Positions 50,985-59,618 of a DNA stretch of 64,000 nt are shown piece after piece. Within the stretch, counting starts at the first letter, position 1. The number at the start of each line of letters is the position of its first letter. Source of the DNA: Flavobacterium sp. (GTDB lineage: Bacteria > Bacteroidota > Bacteroidia > Flavobacteriales > Flavobacteriaceae); the NCBI GenBank assembly GCA_029946065.1, contig JAQSDU010000017.1, positions 88,256-152,255 on the forward strand, read 5' to 3'. The notes under the pieces were generated by a model. It had not been told where the DNA came from. It ran no database searches and saw only the letters and a list, made by a program, of their open reading frames with translations. A program made the position numbers and the translations under genes.

Positions 50985-51057
50985 GACTCGATAGCTCAGT
51001 TGGTAGAGCACATCACTTTTAATGATGGGGTCCTGGGTTCGAGCCCCAGTCGGGTCA
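50985..51057 (+). tRNA. tRNA-Lys (TTT), copy 1
   Basis: A 73-nt cloverleaf with acceptor GACTCGA/TCGGGTC, D arm GCTC-AGTTGGTA-GAGC, anticodon stem CATCA/TGATG with loop CTTTTAA (anticodon TTT), and T arm CTGGG-TTCGAGC-CCCAG. Discriminator A; CCA is not encoded. Confidence 0.97.
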
Positions 51058-51084
51058 CAAATTGACCCATTTCATGTACGCTAA

Positions 51085-51157
51085 GACTCGATAGCTCAGT
51101 TGGTAGAGCACATCACTTTTAATGATGGGGTCCTGGGTTCGAGCCCCAGTCGGGTCA
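51085..51157 (+). tRNA. tRNA-Lys (TTT), copy 2
   Basis: Identical in sequence to copy 1, with start points exactly 100 bp apart. The flanks differ (27-bp spacer between copies), so only the gene itself is duplicated exactly. CCA is not encoded. Confidence 0.97.
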
Positions 51158-51196
51158 CAAAAAAGTCGGGCAATGCGCTTGGCTTTTTTTATTCAC

Positions 51197-51279
51197 GGCC
51201 ACGTGGAGAAATTGGTAGACTTGCCATCTTGAGGGGGTGGTGCTGTAATGGCGTGTGGGTTCGAATCCCATCGTGGTCA
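51197..51279 (+). tRNA. tRNA-Leu (GAG)
   Basis: An 83-nt class II tRNA with acceptor GGCCACG/CGTGGTC, D loop AAATTGGTAGA, anticodon stem CCATC/GGTGG with loop TTGAGGG (anticodon GAG), a long variable arm, and T arm GTGGG-TTCGAAT-CCCAT. CCA is not encoded. Confidence 0.95.
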
Positions 51280-51298
51280 CATTTGAGATTAAGAGCAG

Positions 51299-51327
51299 GA
51301 CAGCCAGTGGCTGTCAGGTATTTTTTT
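51299..51327 (+). terminator. First terminator of the tRNA cluster
   Basis: GACAGCC (51299-51305) pairs with GGCTGTC (51309-51315) over a 3-nt loop, with a T run at 51321-51327. Confidence 0.75.
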
Positions 51328-51335
51328 ACATTATA

Positions 51336-51366
51336 AAGCAAGCTAAAAAAATAGCTTGCTTTTTTT
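51336..51366 (+). terminator. Second terminator of the tRNA cluster
   Basis: AAGCAAGCTA (51336-51345) pairs with TAGCTTGCTT (51352-51361), flanked by a T run. The two stops in series end the tRNA transcript. Confidence 0.85.
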
Positions 51367-51514
51367 GTTTATTCACTATTATCACCCAATCATCAAACCA
51401 TTTATAAATACTTCTAATTACAGTAATTTCAAGATGTTGAATTGACTGACTTATTATATAATAAAAAATTAATGCTAATAGGAGCGTTATGCTTTTTACC
51501 TTGTATGTTTTTTA

Positions 51515-52930
51515 CTACCAAACAAATGTCCCAACAGCACCGCTATTTAATTTTGCAGTTGCATTTTTTCCATCATATCGAATCGTAAAGTTGGTACTTG
51601 TTGTTCCAGTATTCAATACAATAAGCACTTTTTTTCCTTCTGGAGTTTTAAAAGCTACATTCGGTAATTTGTCAATATTGTTTGAGGCAATGCGAAAAGA
51701 ACCAGGTCTTACAAATTTTGAGGCTTGTGCAATGACATAATATGCTGGATTTCGTTTTACAGCAGATGCATCGATTGTTATAGCACCCATACAAGTTGTA
51801 CAGCCGCCAGGCGTAAAAGGTTTATATTGTGGGTCCGCAGCTAAATTCCATTGTAGCACAGTGCGGCTCCAGTTGCGTGTCGCGCCAATGATGAGGTTTT
51901 CGGTATTCCATTTGAGATCGTTCGGGAAATCGCCTGGACCACCCGTCCATTGTTCTGTAAAATAAACGTTTTTGTCAGGATGTGCATCGTGCACGTTTGA
52001 TAGAGCAGTAATCTCTCCACTATATAAGTGAAAAGCGGAACCGTCAACATATTTATTCGCTTCGGCATCGTTCAAGATTTCCAAAGGATACTGCGGTTTG
52101 TCACAGTTATGGTCGTAAACGATAATTTTAGTTTTGATTTTCGCCGCTGCAAACGCCGGCCCAAGGTGTTTTTTTATGAAAATCGCCTGGTCTTTCGCTT
52201 CCATATACATACTCGGATTGTTGCCCGGATGCAGTGGTTCGTTTTGGATCGTAATGGCATCAATCGCAATACCTTTGGCTTTCATGCCGTTGATATACTT
52301 CACGAAATATTGTGCATAACTGTCATAAAAATGAGGCAATAAACTACCTCCTTTAGAATTACCATTGTCTTTCATCCATGTAGGTGCCGACCATGGTGAA
52401 CCTAAAATCTTGATGTTTGGGTTGATGGCAAGTATTTTTTTTAGAATCGGGATCAAATCTTTTTTGTCATGATCGAGGCTGAATCTTGAAAGTGTTGGGT
52501 CGAATTCGTCTTCATGAAGATCATCATACGAAAATACTGCCGGATCTAAATCGGAAGCACCAATGCTCACACGCAGGTAACTCACCCCGATTGCATTTCC
52601 ATTGGTCTCGAACAATTCTTTCAATAGTGCTTTTTGCTTTTTCGGTTCCATATTATTGATTAGGGTTGCACTTCCGCCAGTAAGGCAATAGCCAAAACCA
52701 TCAATTTCTTGGAAAGTTTTACTGTCATCTATGGTTATTGTCGGATTGGAATTGCTAGTTTCCGTAAAAACCAATGGCGATTGTTTGGTCATCAATGCCG
52801 ATTGGTCTGCAGTCGTTAGCCAGAATTCTGCATCGGGAAATGTTGCCAATACATCAGGTTTTACGGTACTGCAAGCAATTACAAATGAAACGAAAATCAG
52901 TAATAAGATGGCTTTTAGGAAAGATTTCAT
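51515..52930 (-). CDS. GH30 family glycoside hydrolase lipoprotein
   Basis: From the ATG at 52930 the protein is 471 aa with lipoprotein signal (LLLIFVSFVIACSTV); the in-frame ATG at 53035 lies before a polar leader. GH30 features: FQEIDGFGYCLTGGSATLINNM at the barrel start, SYLRVSIGASDLDPAVFSYDD, LGSPWSAPTWMKDNGNSKGGSLLP, acid/base Glu in ITIQNEPLHPGNNPSM, and nucleophile Glu in VYFTEQWTGGPGDF. A C-terminal beta domain closes it. The substrate may be beta-glucosylceramide-like or beta-1,6-glucan (family knowledge only). Confidence 0.93.
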   Translation of the reverse strand: MKSFLKAILLLIFVSFVIACSTVKPDVLATFPDAEFWLTTADQSALMTKQSPLVFTETSNSNPTITIDDSKTFQEIDGFGYCLTGGSATLINNMEPKKQKALLKELFETNGNAIGVSYLRVSIGASDLDPAVFSYDDLHEDEFDPTLSRFSLDHDKKDLIPILKKILAINPNIKILGSPWSAPTWMKDNGNSKGGSLLPHFYDSYAQYFVKYINGMKAKGIAIDAITIQNEPLHPGNNPSMYMEAKDQAIFIKKHLGPAFAAAKIKTKIIVYDHNCDKPQYPLEILNDAEANKYVDGSAFHLYSGEITALSNVHDAHPDKNVYFTEQWTGGPGDFPNDLKWNTENLIIGATRNWSRTVLQWNLAADPQYKPFTPGGCTTCMGAITIDASAVKRNPAYYVIAQASKFVRPGSFRIASNNIDKLPNVAFKTPEGKKVLIVLNTGTTSTNFTIRYDGKNATAKLNSGAVGTFVW

Positions 52931-53256
52931 AAAAAGTAGTTTGTCATTGGTTCTTGCAAACTTATCAAAAAAATCACCTTTAGAGATGGCGATTTTCATA
53001 TAATTTAAATTAAAGGAGACATAAAATAAAGACATTCCGCAGTATTAGTGCGGAACGTCAGAAGATTTATGCGATTGATGATGGGTTTTTGATTGACTTA
53101 AATTTGGCTTTCGCCATTGCCATAAGATTGACGATTTATATAAAGAAGAACGAATGTCGATTTTGTTACACTAACACCTTGATTTTTTTTAAAAAATACC
53201 ATGGCTGTTGACTTTAATTTGTTTCAATAGCTGCAATCAAATAGGAATGTTAAATA

Positions 53257-53290
53257 AAATCCTAAATCCTAAATCTAAAATCCTAAATAA
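53257..53290 (+). repeat. Heptad-type repeat upstream of tgt
   Basis: AATCCTA, AATCCTA, AATCTAA, AATCCTA in tandem, ending 2 bases before the -7 box of tgt, where the -33 element would normally lie. The rest of the 387-bp gap (52931-53256) shows no gene or other structure. Confidence 0.65.
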
Positions 53291-53292
53291 TT

Positions 53293-53300
53293 TATCTTTG
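53293..53300 (+). promoter_or_regulatory. -7 box of tgt
   Basis: TATCTTTG, a perfect TAnnTTTG match, 18 bases before the ATG at 53318. No TTG at -33; a heptad repeat fills that position. Confidence 0.6.
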
Positions 53301-53317
53301 CGGCTGATAAAAGCTAC

Positions 53318-54448
53318 ATGAAATTCGAATTATTAAAGACCGATCCGCAAACCAAAGCCCGTGCGGGAACAATTACAACCGATCACGGCACTATAGAAAC
53401 TCCGATTTTTATGCCTGTTGGGACTGTTGCATCGGTAAAAGGCGTACACCAACGCGAACTCAAAGAAGAAATTAATCCGGATATCATACTTGGAAATACC
53501 TACCATTTATACCTCCGTCCGCAAACAGAAATCCTCGAAAAGGCTGGTGGATTGCATAAATTCATGAATTGGGACCGCAATATCCTTACAGATTCCGGCG
53601 GCTACCAAGTATATTCGCTTTCTGCCAACCGCAAAATCAAGGAAGAAGGCGTGAAGTTTAAATCGCATATTGATGGTTCTTATCATTTTTTTACACCAGA
53701 AAATGTAATGGAAATTCAACGCACCATCGGTGCCGATATTATTATGGCTTTCGACGAATGTACGCCGTATCCATGTGATTACCGCTATGCACAACGTTCG
53801 ATGCACATGACGCACAGATGGTTAGATCGTTGTATTTCACATTTGGATAACTTGCCTTTTAAATATGGCTATGAGCAAACATTTTTCCCAATCGTGCAAG
53901 GAAGTACTTATAAAGATTTGCGCATGCAATCGGCAGAATATATTGCGAATTCCGGACAACAAGGCAATGCAATTGGCGGCCTTTCGGTTGGAGAACCGGC
54001 CGAAGAAATGTATGCGATGACCGAAATCGTAACCGCAATTCTACCAGAAGACAAACCTAGATATTTAATGGGTGTTGGTACCCCAATCAATATTCTCGAA
54101 AACATCGCGCTCGGAATAGACATGTTTGATTGTGTAATGCCAACAAGAAACGCGCGAAACGGAATGTTATTTACGTCTCAAGGTACCATCAATATCAAGA
54201 ACAAGAAATGGGAAGCCGATTTTTCGCCCTTAGATGAAATGGGCCACACTTTTGTGGATACAGAATATACAAAAGCCTACTTGCGTCACCTTTTCGCTGC
54301 CAATGAATACCTTGGAAAGCAAATCGCCACTATTCACAACCTAGGTTTTTATATGTGGTTGGTTCGTGAAGCCAGAAAACATATCTTAGCGGGAGATTTC
54401 CGAGAGTGGAAAGAGAAAATGGTGAAACAAATGGACCAAAGACTGTAA
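53318..54448 (+). CDS. tgt: tRNA-guanine transglycosylase without the usual zinc cysteines
   Basis: A 376-aa enzyme that exchanges guanine-34 for the queuosine precursor preQ1 in tRNAs with GUN anticodons. Catalytic residues are present: Asp92 in LTDSGGYQVYS, Asp146 in MAFDECTPYP, GGLSVGEP, and nucleophile Asp271 in MFDCVMPTRNARNG. At the zinc site the E. coli CxCxxC cysteines align with Gly309, Thr311 and Asp314 (PLDEMGHTFVDTEYTKAYLRHL); only the fourth ligand, His340 in TIHNL, remains. I recall this from other flavobacterial Tgt proteins. The lptF-like gene follows. Confidence 0.95.
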   Translation: MKFELLKTDPQTKARAGTITTDHGTIETPIFMPVGTVASVKGVHQRELKEEINPDIILGNTYHLYLRPQTEILEKAGGLHKFMNWDRNILTDSGGYQVYSLSANRKIKEEGVKFKSHIDGSYHFFTPENVMEIQRTIGADIIMAFDECTPYPCDYRYAQRSMHMTHRWLDRCISHLDNLPFKYGYEQTFFPIVQGSTYKDLRMQSAEYIANSGQQGNAIGGLSVGEPAEEMYAMTEIVTAILPEDKPRYLMGVGTPINILENIALGIDMFDCVMPTRNARNGMLFTSQGTINIKNKKWEADFSPLDEMGHTFVDTEYTKAYLRHLFAANEYLGKQIATIHNLGFYMWLVREARKHILAGDFREWKEKMVKQMDQRL

Positions 54449-54450
54449 TT

Positions 54451-54523
54451 TAGTCTAAAGTGTAAAGTCGAAATTTTGAGAGCACTCATACGACTTTAGA
54501 CTTTAGACTTTAGACTTTAGACT
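54451..54523. repeat. Heptad-type inverted repeat between tgt and the LptF/G gene
   Basis: Left arm 54451-54470 (AGTCTAAAGTGTAAAGTCG type) is complementary to the right arm 54491-54523, which is four tandem copies of ACTTTAG. It ends 3 bases before the next start codon. Confidence 0.75.
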
Positions 54524-54525
54524 AC

Positions 54526-55608
54526 ATGAACATAATAGACAAATACATACTAAAACGCTACCTCGCCACTTTCACGGTGATGTTGTTGCTGTTTATTCCA
54601 ATTGGGATCGTGATTGACGTTTCTGAAAAGGTCAACAAAATGCTGCAGAACAAGGTGCCATTTGAGAAAATTGCGATTTACTATTATGATTTCACAGTTT
54701 ATTTTGCCAATCTGTTGTTTCCGATTTTCTTGTTTTTATCTGTAATTTGGTTTACATCAAAGCTGGCAAATAACACTGAAATCATTGCGATTTTAAGTTC
54801 CGGAATTTCCTTTTCGAGGTTCTTGCGTCCTTATATCATCGGCGCGACAATCGTTTCTGTTTTTGCATTATTGATGGGATTTTTTGTTGTTCCAAAAGCC
54901 AGTGAAGGCTTCAACAATTTTAGGTACATGTACCTTCGCGGTAGCGGCCAAATCGAAATGCGCGAAACGACCAATGTCTTCCGTGAGATCAGTAAAGGCG
55001 AATATTTGTATGTGCAGAATTTCAACCAAATCTCCAAAACCGCTTTTCAGTTTTCGTTAGAAAAGTTCAACAAGGAGAAAATGGTTTTCAAAATCACCGC
55101 CGACAGGATTCATTGGAACGCCAAGAAGAAGAATTATACCATGACCAATTACAAAAAAAGAATCGTTGGTGAATTGGGTGACCGCATAGAAGCTTCGGAA
55201 AAAAAAGACACTGTTTTTAAATTCGATCTCGACGATTTAACACCAACAGTGTATGTTGCAGAAACGCTCAGTTTAGGTGAACTCAACAAATTTATTAAAA
55301 AAGAAAAAAGCCGTGGTTCCGCCAATATCAATGTTTATTTGGTGGTTTTGTATAAAAAATACAGCATTCCCGTTTCGGCTTTTATCCTAACGATTATCGC
55401 TGTAGCCGTTTCGTCAATGAAAAGACGCGGTGGAATGGGCGTGAATCTTGCCATCGGCATCGGACTTGCGTTCACCTATATTTTCTTCGATAAGATTTTT
55501 GGCGTATTGGCAGAAAAATCAAGTCTTCCGCCGCTTATTGCTGTTTGGATTCCGAATACTGTTTTCGGAATTTTAGCGATTTACCTCTTGCGCAATGCCA
55601 AGAAATAA
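54526..55608 (+). CDS. LptF/LptG family permease
   Basis: A 360-aa membrane protein of the YjgP/YjgQ family: IIDKYILKRYLATFTVMLLLFIPIGIVIDVSEK at the start, then five more helices. A large periplasmic beta-jellyroll lies at about 130-260, and the C-terminal pair of helices contains SIPVSAFILTIIAVAVSSMKRRGGMGVNLAIGIGLAF. It forms the membrane part of the LptB2FG exporter that lifts LPS to the outer membrane. No lptB or lptA is nearby. It overlaps the EamA gene by 14 bases. Confidence 0.92.
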   Translation: MNIIDKYILKRYLATFTVMLLLFIPIGIVIDVSEKVNKMLQNKVPFEKIAIYYYDFTVYFANLLFPIFLFLSVIWFTSKLANNTEIIAILSSGISFSRFLRPYIIGATIVSVFALLMGFFVVPKASEGFNNFRYMYLRGSGQIEMRETTNVFREISKGEYLYVQNFNQISKTAFQFSLEKFNKEKMVFKITADRIHWNAKKKNYTMTNYKKRIVGELGDRIEASEKKDTVFKFDLDDLTPTVYVAETLSLGELNKFIKKEKSRGSANINVYLVVLYKKYSIPVSAFILTIIAVAVSSMKRRGGMGVNLAIGIGLAFTYIFFDKIFGVLAEKSSLPPLIAVWIPNTVFGILAIYLLRNAKK

Positions 55609-56476
55609 CGACATAAAAAGCTATCTGCATCTTCATTTAATTGTTTTCATTTGGGGATTTACAGCCGTTTTGGGCGAACTCATCACCATACGCGAAGCCT
55701 CGTTGGTTTGGTACCGCATGGGACTTGCCGGTATTTTCCTATTGCTTTGGCTGTTGCTGTCCAAAAAGAAAATCCTATTGCCTACAAAAGCAATAATTCA
55801 ACTCGTTTTAGTCGGATTACTAATTGCCATTCACTGGATATTTTTCTTCAAGGCAATCAATATTTCCAACGTTTCTATAACGCTCGCAATGTTTTCGATG
55901 GGTGCGTTTTTCGCCGCAATTTTGGAGCCGCTGTTCTTTAAAAGAAAAATGTTGTGGTACGAAGTATTCTTTGGATTAATTATCATCGCCGGACTTTTTA
56001 CGATCATGCAAGTCGAAGGCCGCTTTATCAACGGAATGCTATGCGCATTATTTTCGGTATTCGTAGGCGTTTTATTTACGATTTTCAACGGAAAGCTCAT
56101 ACAAAAACACGATGCCTCAGTCATTGCTTTATATGAATTTTTTGCCGGATTTGTGTTCGTTTCTATCTATCTTCTCTTCGAAGGAAAGTTCACCCCGCAA
56201 TTCTTCAATGTCTCCGGAAAAGATTGGATCTATATTATCATTCTCTCTTCCGTTTGCACTTCGTATGCCTTTACTGCCGCAGTTCAGGTTATGAAAAAAC
56301 TATCGCCCTACACCGTAATGCTTACCACAAATCTTGAACCCGTTTACGGCATTATTCTTGCCTTTTTCATCATTGGCGAAGACGAAAAAATGAGTGTCCC
56401 GTTTTATATCGGCTCACTAGTGATTTTGGCGACGGTAATCTTGAATGGCGTAATCAAGCATTATAAAAAGGATTGA
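55595..56476 (+). CDS. EamA/DMT family transporter
   Basis: A 293-aa protein with ten membrane helices and two EamA repeats. The first starts SYLHLHLIVFIWGFTAVLGELITIREASLVWYRMGLAG; the second starts FINGMLCALFSVFVGVLFTIFNGKLIQ and contains TTNLEPVYGIILAFFIIGE. It is probably a metabolite exporter. It overlaps the LptF/G gene by 14 bases, so the two are coupled, though no functional link is evident. Confidence 0.9.
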   Translation: MPRNNDIKSYLHLHLIVFIWGFTAVLGELITIREASLVWYRMGLAGIFLLLWLLLSKKKILLPTKAIIQLVLVGLLIAIHWIFFFKAINISNVSITLAMFSMGAFFAAILEPLFFKRKMLWYEVFFGLIIIAGLFTIMQVEGRFINGMLCALFSVFVGVLFTIFNGKLIQKHDASVIALYEFFAGFVFVSIYLLFEGKFTPQFFNVSGKDWIYIIILSSVCTSYAFTAAVQVMKKLSPYTVMLTTNLEPVYGIILAFFIIGEDEKMSVPFYIGSLVILATVILNGVIKHYKKD

Positions 56477-56485
56477 TCCTTTATT

Positions 56486-56602
56486 AGAAGCCAATCCGGC
56501 TCTCATTCCAATCTTTTTGTCCGGAAATAGTTGTTTCAGAGTCAATATTTTTTTGGACAAAAAAGGATTTTCCCTTCCATCCGGGCTAGGGCAGTAGGGT
56601 TA
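56486..56602. repeat. REP-like intergenic element
   Basis: A central inverted repeat (AATCTTTTTGTCC at 56510-56522 against GGACAAAAAAGGATT at 56555-56569) is flanked by GCCAATCCGGCTC on the left and CCATCCGGGCTAGGGC on the right. From memory, elements of this shape recur between genes in many Flavobacterium genomes. It lies downstream of the EamA gene and could also act as a terminator (T runs inside both arms). Confidence 0.55.
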
Positions 56603-56724
56603 AAAAGGAATACCGTTTTTCATTCTATAGCGTCTAGTACTTGAAAGGCATTCAAAGTTTTGGAATTTAAAACTGAATTTGAAATTGCAGTTGGCTTTTC
56701 CAATGTTTACAATTAAACAAAATT

Positions 56725-56758
56725 TTGCTTTCACCGACGATTTTATATTTTATCTTTG
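56725..56758 (+). promoter_or_regulatory. accA promoter
   Basis: TTG (56725-56727), a 23-bp spacer, and TATCTTTG (56751-56758), 34 bases before the accA ATG. Confidence 0.7.
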
Positions 56759-56792
56759 CGGTTCGAACTACAATTAAAAATGCACAAACCCT

Positions 56793-57746
56793 ATGGAATA
56801 TTTAGATTTTGAGCTTCCCATTAAAGAGTTAGAAGAACAACTCGACAAATGCGCAATCATCGGAAAAGAGTCCGATATAGACGTGACCAACACCTGCAAG
56901 CAGATTGAGAAAAAACTCGAAGAAACCAAACGAAAGATATACAAAAACCTAACGGCATGGCAGCGCGTACAGTTGTCAAGACACCCGAACCGTCCATATA
57001 CAATGGACCATGTGAACGCAATTTGCGGCGATTCGTGGTTGGAGCTTTTTGGCGATAGGAACTTCAAAGACGACAAAGCCATGATTGGCGGTCTCGGTAA
57101 AATCGATGGGCAATCCTTTATGATCGTTGGACAGCAAAAAGGTTTTAATACCAAAACACGCCAATACCGCAATTTTGGAATGGCAAATCCTGAAGGCTAT
57201 AGAAAAGCGCTACGCCTCATGAAAATGGCTGAGAAATTCGGGATTCCGGTTTTGACGCTTATCGATACTCCTGGAGCATATCCTGGATTAGAAGCCGAAG
57301 AGCGCGGGCAAGGAGAAGCCATTGCCAGGAATATCTTCGAAATGATCAATCTTAAAACACCAATTATTGCCGTGATTGTCGGAGAAGGTGCCTCCGGTGG
57401 CGCACTCGGAATTGGAGTAGGTGACAGGGTTTTGATGATGGAAAATACATGGTATTCTGTAATCTCACCAGAATCATGTTCTTCAATTCTATGGAAAAGC
57501 TGGGAATACAAAGAACAAGCAGCGGAAGCCCTAAAACTAACGTCTGCCGATATGAAAAAACAAAAATTAGTTGATGATATTATCCCAGAACCATTGGGCG
57601 GCGCACATTACGACAGAGTTACGACATTTAAAACTGTAAGCCAATATATCACAAAAGCATTCAATGAACTGAAAGACTTATCAACAGAAGAACTTGTAGC
57701 GCAGAGAATGGACAAATACAGCAAGATGGGCGAATATAAGGAGTAA
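56793..57746 (+). CDS. accA: Acetyl-CoA carboxylase carboxyltransferase subunit alpha
   Basis: A 317-aa protein of the AccA family: a coiled-coil N-terminus ([17 protein letters not shown]), [18 protein letters not shown], then the crotonase-like carboxyltransferase core with [90 protein letters not shown]. With AccD it transfers the carboxyl group to acetyl-CoA, the first step of fatty acid synthesis. No accD nearby. Confidence 0.96.
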   Translation: MEYLDFELPIKELEEQLDKCAIIGKESDIDVTNTCKQIEKKLEETKRKIYKNLTAWQRVQLSRHPNRPYTMDHVNAICGDSWLELFGDRNFKDDKAMIGGLGKIDGQSFMIVGQQKGFNTKTRQYRNFGMANPEGYRKALRLMKMAEKFGIPVLTLIDTPGAYPGLEAEERGQGEAIARNIFEMINLKTPIIAVIVGEGASGGALGIGVGDRVLMMENTWYSVISPESCSSILWKSWEYKEQAAEALKLTSADMKKQKLVDDIIPEPLGGAHYDRVTTFKTVSQYITKAFNELKDLSTEELVAQRMDKYSKMGEYKE

Positions 57747-57765
57747 ATTCTTACAAATTTATATC

Positions 57766-57799
57766 AAATCCGAAGCCCAATGGTTTCGGATTTTTTTTT
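57766..57799 (+). terminator. Terminator after accA
   Basis: AAATCCGAAG (57766-57775) pairs with TTCGGATTT (57785-57793), followed by nine T in total. Confidence 0.88.
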
Positions 57800-57887
57800 G
57801 GTTATCAACATAAAAACACTATTTATCAACAAACCGCCGTTATAACTCTAAACGGATTTCAGGTACATTTTTACTTACATTCGCAAT

Positions 57888-59435
57888 ATGGAAAATCTCA
57901 GAAATATTAACCCGATAAAAGTAGATAAAACTACTATCATCAACCTCGAGAAAGGTAAGCTGCCACCACAAGCACTCGAACTTGAGGAGGCCGTTTTGGG
58001 CGCTATGATGATCGATAAAAAAGGGGTAGATGAGGTAATCGATATTTTACAACCCGACGCATTTTACAAAGATGCTCATAAATACATTTTTGAGGCGATT
58101 GTGCAGTTATTCACCGACACACAACCCATCGACTTATTAACAGTATCATCGCAGCTTAAAAAGAACGCCAAACTCGATATGGCGGGAGGCGATTTTTACC
58201 TGATACAGCTTACACAGAAAATCTCTTCATCGGCGCACATTGAATTTCACTCCAGAATTATCTTACAGAAATTCATACAAAGAAGCCTTATCAAAATCTC
58301 TTCTGAAATCATCGAAGAATCTTACGACGAAACTACCGACGTTTTCGATTTGCTCGACAAAGCCGAATCCAGGTTATATGAAGTGACACAAGGCAATATC
58401 AAAAGAAGTTCTGAAACCGCACAAAGTTTGGTCATCCAAGCAAAGAAAAGGATTGAAGAAATTGCGGGAAAAGAGGGCCTCAGCGGTATCGCAACAGGTT
58501 TTGAACGACTCGACAAAATAACCTCGGGATGGCAGCCGAGTGATTTAATTATCATTGCTGCACGTCCGGGTATGGGTAAAACCGCTTTCGTATTGTCGAT
58601 GGCGCGAAATATTGCAATTGACTTTGGTCATCCGGTGGCTTTGTTCTCACTGGAGATGTCTTCCGTACAGTTGATTACTCGTTTGATTTCATCGGAAACC
58701 GGACTTTCATCAGAAAAACTGAGAACGGGAAAACTCGAAAAACACGAATGGGAGCAGCTTTCCATCAAAGTAAAAAATTTGGAAAAAGCACCTTTATATA
58801 TTGACGATACGCCATCGCTATCCATCTTTGATTTAAGAGCGAAATCGCGTCGTCTCGCTTCACAATACGGCATCAAGCTCATCATTGTCGATTATCTTCA
58901 ATTGATGACAGCCGGCGGAAGTAACGGAAAAGGCGGTGGAAATCGCGAGCAGGAAATCTCGACCATTTCTCGAAACCTTAAAGCGCTTGCGAAAGAATTA
59001 AGTGTTCCTGTAATTGCACTATCCCAATTGTCACGTGCCGTAGAAACACGTGGTTCGAGCAAAAGGCCTTTGCTTTCTGATCTTCGTGAATCGGGTGCGA
59101 TTGAGCAAGATGCAGATATTGTTTCGTTTATTTACCGTCCTGAATATTATAAAATTGACGAATGGGACGACGATGAGCATTCGCCAACCGAAGGTCAAGC
59201 AGAATTCATTATTGCGAAACATAGGAATGGTAGTTTGGAAAACATTCGACTGAAATTCATTGGAAATCTTGGTAAATTTGACAATCTTGAAGATTTTGGC
59301 GGCGGTTATGACGACTTGCCATCCAAAATGAACCACGATGATAATCCGTTTATGACCAAAAATTTACCTTCGGCAAATGAAGCTTTTGGCAGCAATATCA
59401 ACAACGCTGATGATGATAGTGATGTTCCTTTTTAA
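57888..59435 (+). CDS. dnaB: Replicative DNA helicase
   Basis: A 515-aa hexameric helicase. The N-terminal domain is PQALELEEAVLGAMMIDKKGVDEVIDILQPDAFYKDAHKYIFEAI. The RecA-like motor from about residue 190 carries GFERLDKITSGWQPSDLIIIAARPGMGKTAF (Walker A), LFSLEMSS, LIIVDYLQLM (Walker B), and the DNA-binding REQEISTISRNLKALAKELSVPVIALSQLSR. The C-terminal tail is acidic (NNADDDSDVPF), resembling the tip of SSB-type proteins. No intein. Terminators flank it on both sides. Confidence 0.96.
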   Translation: MENLRNINPIKVDKTTIINLEKGKLPPQALELEEAVLGAMMIDKKGVDEVIDILQPDAFYKDAHKYIFEAIVQLFTDTQPIDLLTVSSQLKKNAKLDMAGGDFYLIQLTQKISSSAHIEFHSRIILQKFIQRSLIKISSEIIEESYDETTDVFDLLDKAESRLYEVTQGNIKRSSETAQSLVIQAKKRIEEIAGKEGLSGIATGFERLDKITSGWQPSDLIIIAARPGMGKTAFVLSMARNIAIDFGHPVALFSLEMSSVQLITRLISSETGLSSEKLRTGKLEKHEWEQLSIKVKNLEKAPLYIDDTPSLSIFDLRAKSRRLASQYGIKLIIVDYLQLMTAGGSNGKGGGNREQEISTISRNLKALAKELSVPVIALSQLSRAVETRGSSKRPLLSDLRESGAIEQDADIVSFIYRPEYYKIDEWDDDEHSPTEGQAEFIIAKHRNGSLENIRLKFIGNLGKFDNLEDFGGGYDDLPSKMNHDDNPFMTKNLPSANEAFGSNINNADDDSDVPF

Positions 59436-59457
59436 TTGTTAATTCAACATAAATTAG

Positions 59458-59487
59458 ACCTTCGGTGATCCCCGGAGGTTTTTTTAT
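59458..59487 (+). terminator. Terminator after dnaB
   Basis: ACCTTCGG (59458-59465) pairs with CCGGAGGT (59472-59479) with one T-G pair and is followed by seven T. Confidence 0.8.
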
Positions 59488-59618
59488 GTTTTTTTGCAGG
59501 CGCTTTCACAAATGTTCGATAGCTGCGCTGTAGTTAGCTTGAATCAATCAAAAAAAATATTATAAAAAGAAAAAACACCCCGAAAGATGTTTTTTTATAT
59601 TGAAGCGGAATAAAAATT

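Noticed and set aside
50985..51279. tRNA cluster as an integration site of a mobile element
   Set aside because: No integrase, direct att-like repeat or cargo genes follow the tRNAs; terminators and a GH30 gene lie next to them.
51100..51336. A 78-codon plus-strand open frame over the tRNA region
   Set aside because: It runs through the second tRNA-Lys and the tRNA-Leu; the structured RNAs fully explain the sequence.
53257..53290. CRISPR array among the intergenic repeats
   Set aside because: Units are 7 bp without spacers, and no cas genes are present in the window.
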